DNA of 64,000 nt, taken from assembly GCF_023073315.1 (NCBI RefSeq), contig NZ_JADPJH010000002.1, positions 464,512 to 528,511 of the forward strand. The letters run 5' to 3'. This document shows, piece after piece, positions 63,960-64,000 of this stretch. Origin of the DNA: Bradyrhizobium sp. 1. Its GTDB lineage: Bacteria > Pseudomonadota > Alphaproteobacteria > Rhizobiales > Xanthobacteraceae. Numbering within the stretch: the first letter of the stretch is position 1; every line of letters starts with the position of its first letter. The position numbers and the translations under genes were made by a program. The notes beneath the pieces are model-generated. The model searched no databases. It was not told the origin of the DNA and was given only the letters and a program-made list of their open reading frames with translations.

Positions 63960-64000
63960 AGGCTGAGCAAGAATTGGTCGTTGGCGGCCTTAGGCGATGG

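Noticed and set aside
1..64000. CRISPR arrays, integrated phage or rRNA genes
   Set aside because: No regularly spaced direct repeats, phage structural genes, integrases or rRNA sequence were recognised.

Overview
The window is GC-rich chromosomal DNA that I read as a Bradyrhizobium or close relative (Nitrobacteraceae, Alphaproteobacteria). The reasons are a full hopanoid locus including hpnO and hpnP, an EcfF/OsrA-type sigma/anti-sigma pair with cysteines at positions 129 and 179, an imuA-imuB-dnaE2 cassette behind a GTTC-N7-GTTC alphaproteobacterial SOS box, and several intergenic palindromic repeats. The species is inference. No tRNA, rRNA, CRISPR array or prophage was found.

Layout. 1-3084 (minus): paoA-paoB-paoC-like periplasmic molybdenum aldehyde oxidoreductase, cut by the left edge. 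3295-4496 (minus): ECF sigma and its membrane anti-sigma. 4771-10427 (plus): exported Lys/Ala-rich protein, enoyl-CoA hydratase, TolC-like channel, P-loop protein, Tat-exported amidohydrolase and LysE-type exporter. 10470-14870 (minus): RND efflux pump and adaptor. 15016-17762: CoA transferase, small membrane protein and an SDR between inverted repeats. 17922-26420: DNA damage block, with imuA-imuB-dnaE2 leftwards and a radical SAM protein plus UdgX rightwards from one SOS box. 26519-32086: PiT phosphate transporter, M20 amidohydrolase, GMC oxidoreductase and alpha/beta hydrolase. 32320-35079: Tat metallophosphoesterase, cupredoxin, ECF sigma and zinc anti-sigma. 35182-36051: two small envelope genes.

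Hopanoid region 36147-60321. hpnC-hpnD-hpnE-shc-hpnG (52998 to 47251, minus) would make squalene, cyclise it to hopene and process adenosylhopane. hpnH (42016-43176, plus) adds the adenosyl side chain, hpnO (minus) aminates the side chain, hpnN (minus) exports hopanoids, and hpnP (58735-60321, minus) methylates C-2. hpnP sits between eutB and eutC, the two ethanolamine ammonia-lyase subunits. A second MMPL/RND transporter and a methyltransferase lie between the hpnC end and eutC. A chemoreceptor closes the window.

The most unusual points are: (i) the ispH paralogue before hpnH is collapsed by internal and C-terminal losses, yet stays in frame and overlaps the hpnH start; (ii) a 4 kb, visibly AT-richer island separates convergent hpnH and hpnG, is bracketed by near-duplicate terminators, and carries a REP-associated tyrosine transposase unit, a deletion derivative of it and a LuxR-type regulator; (iii) hpnP nests between eutB and eutC; (iv) one SOS box sits between two repair operons; (v) the metallophosphoesterase-cupredoxin-sigma-anti-sigma cluster has no function I can name.
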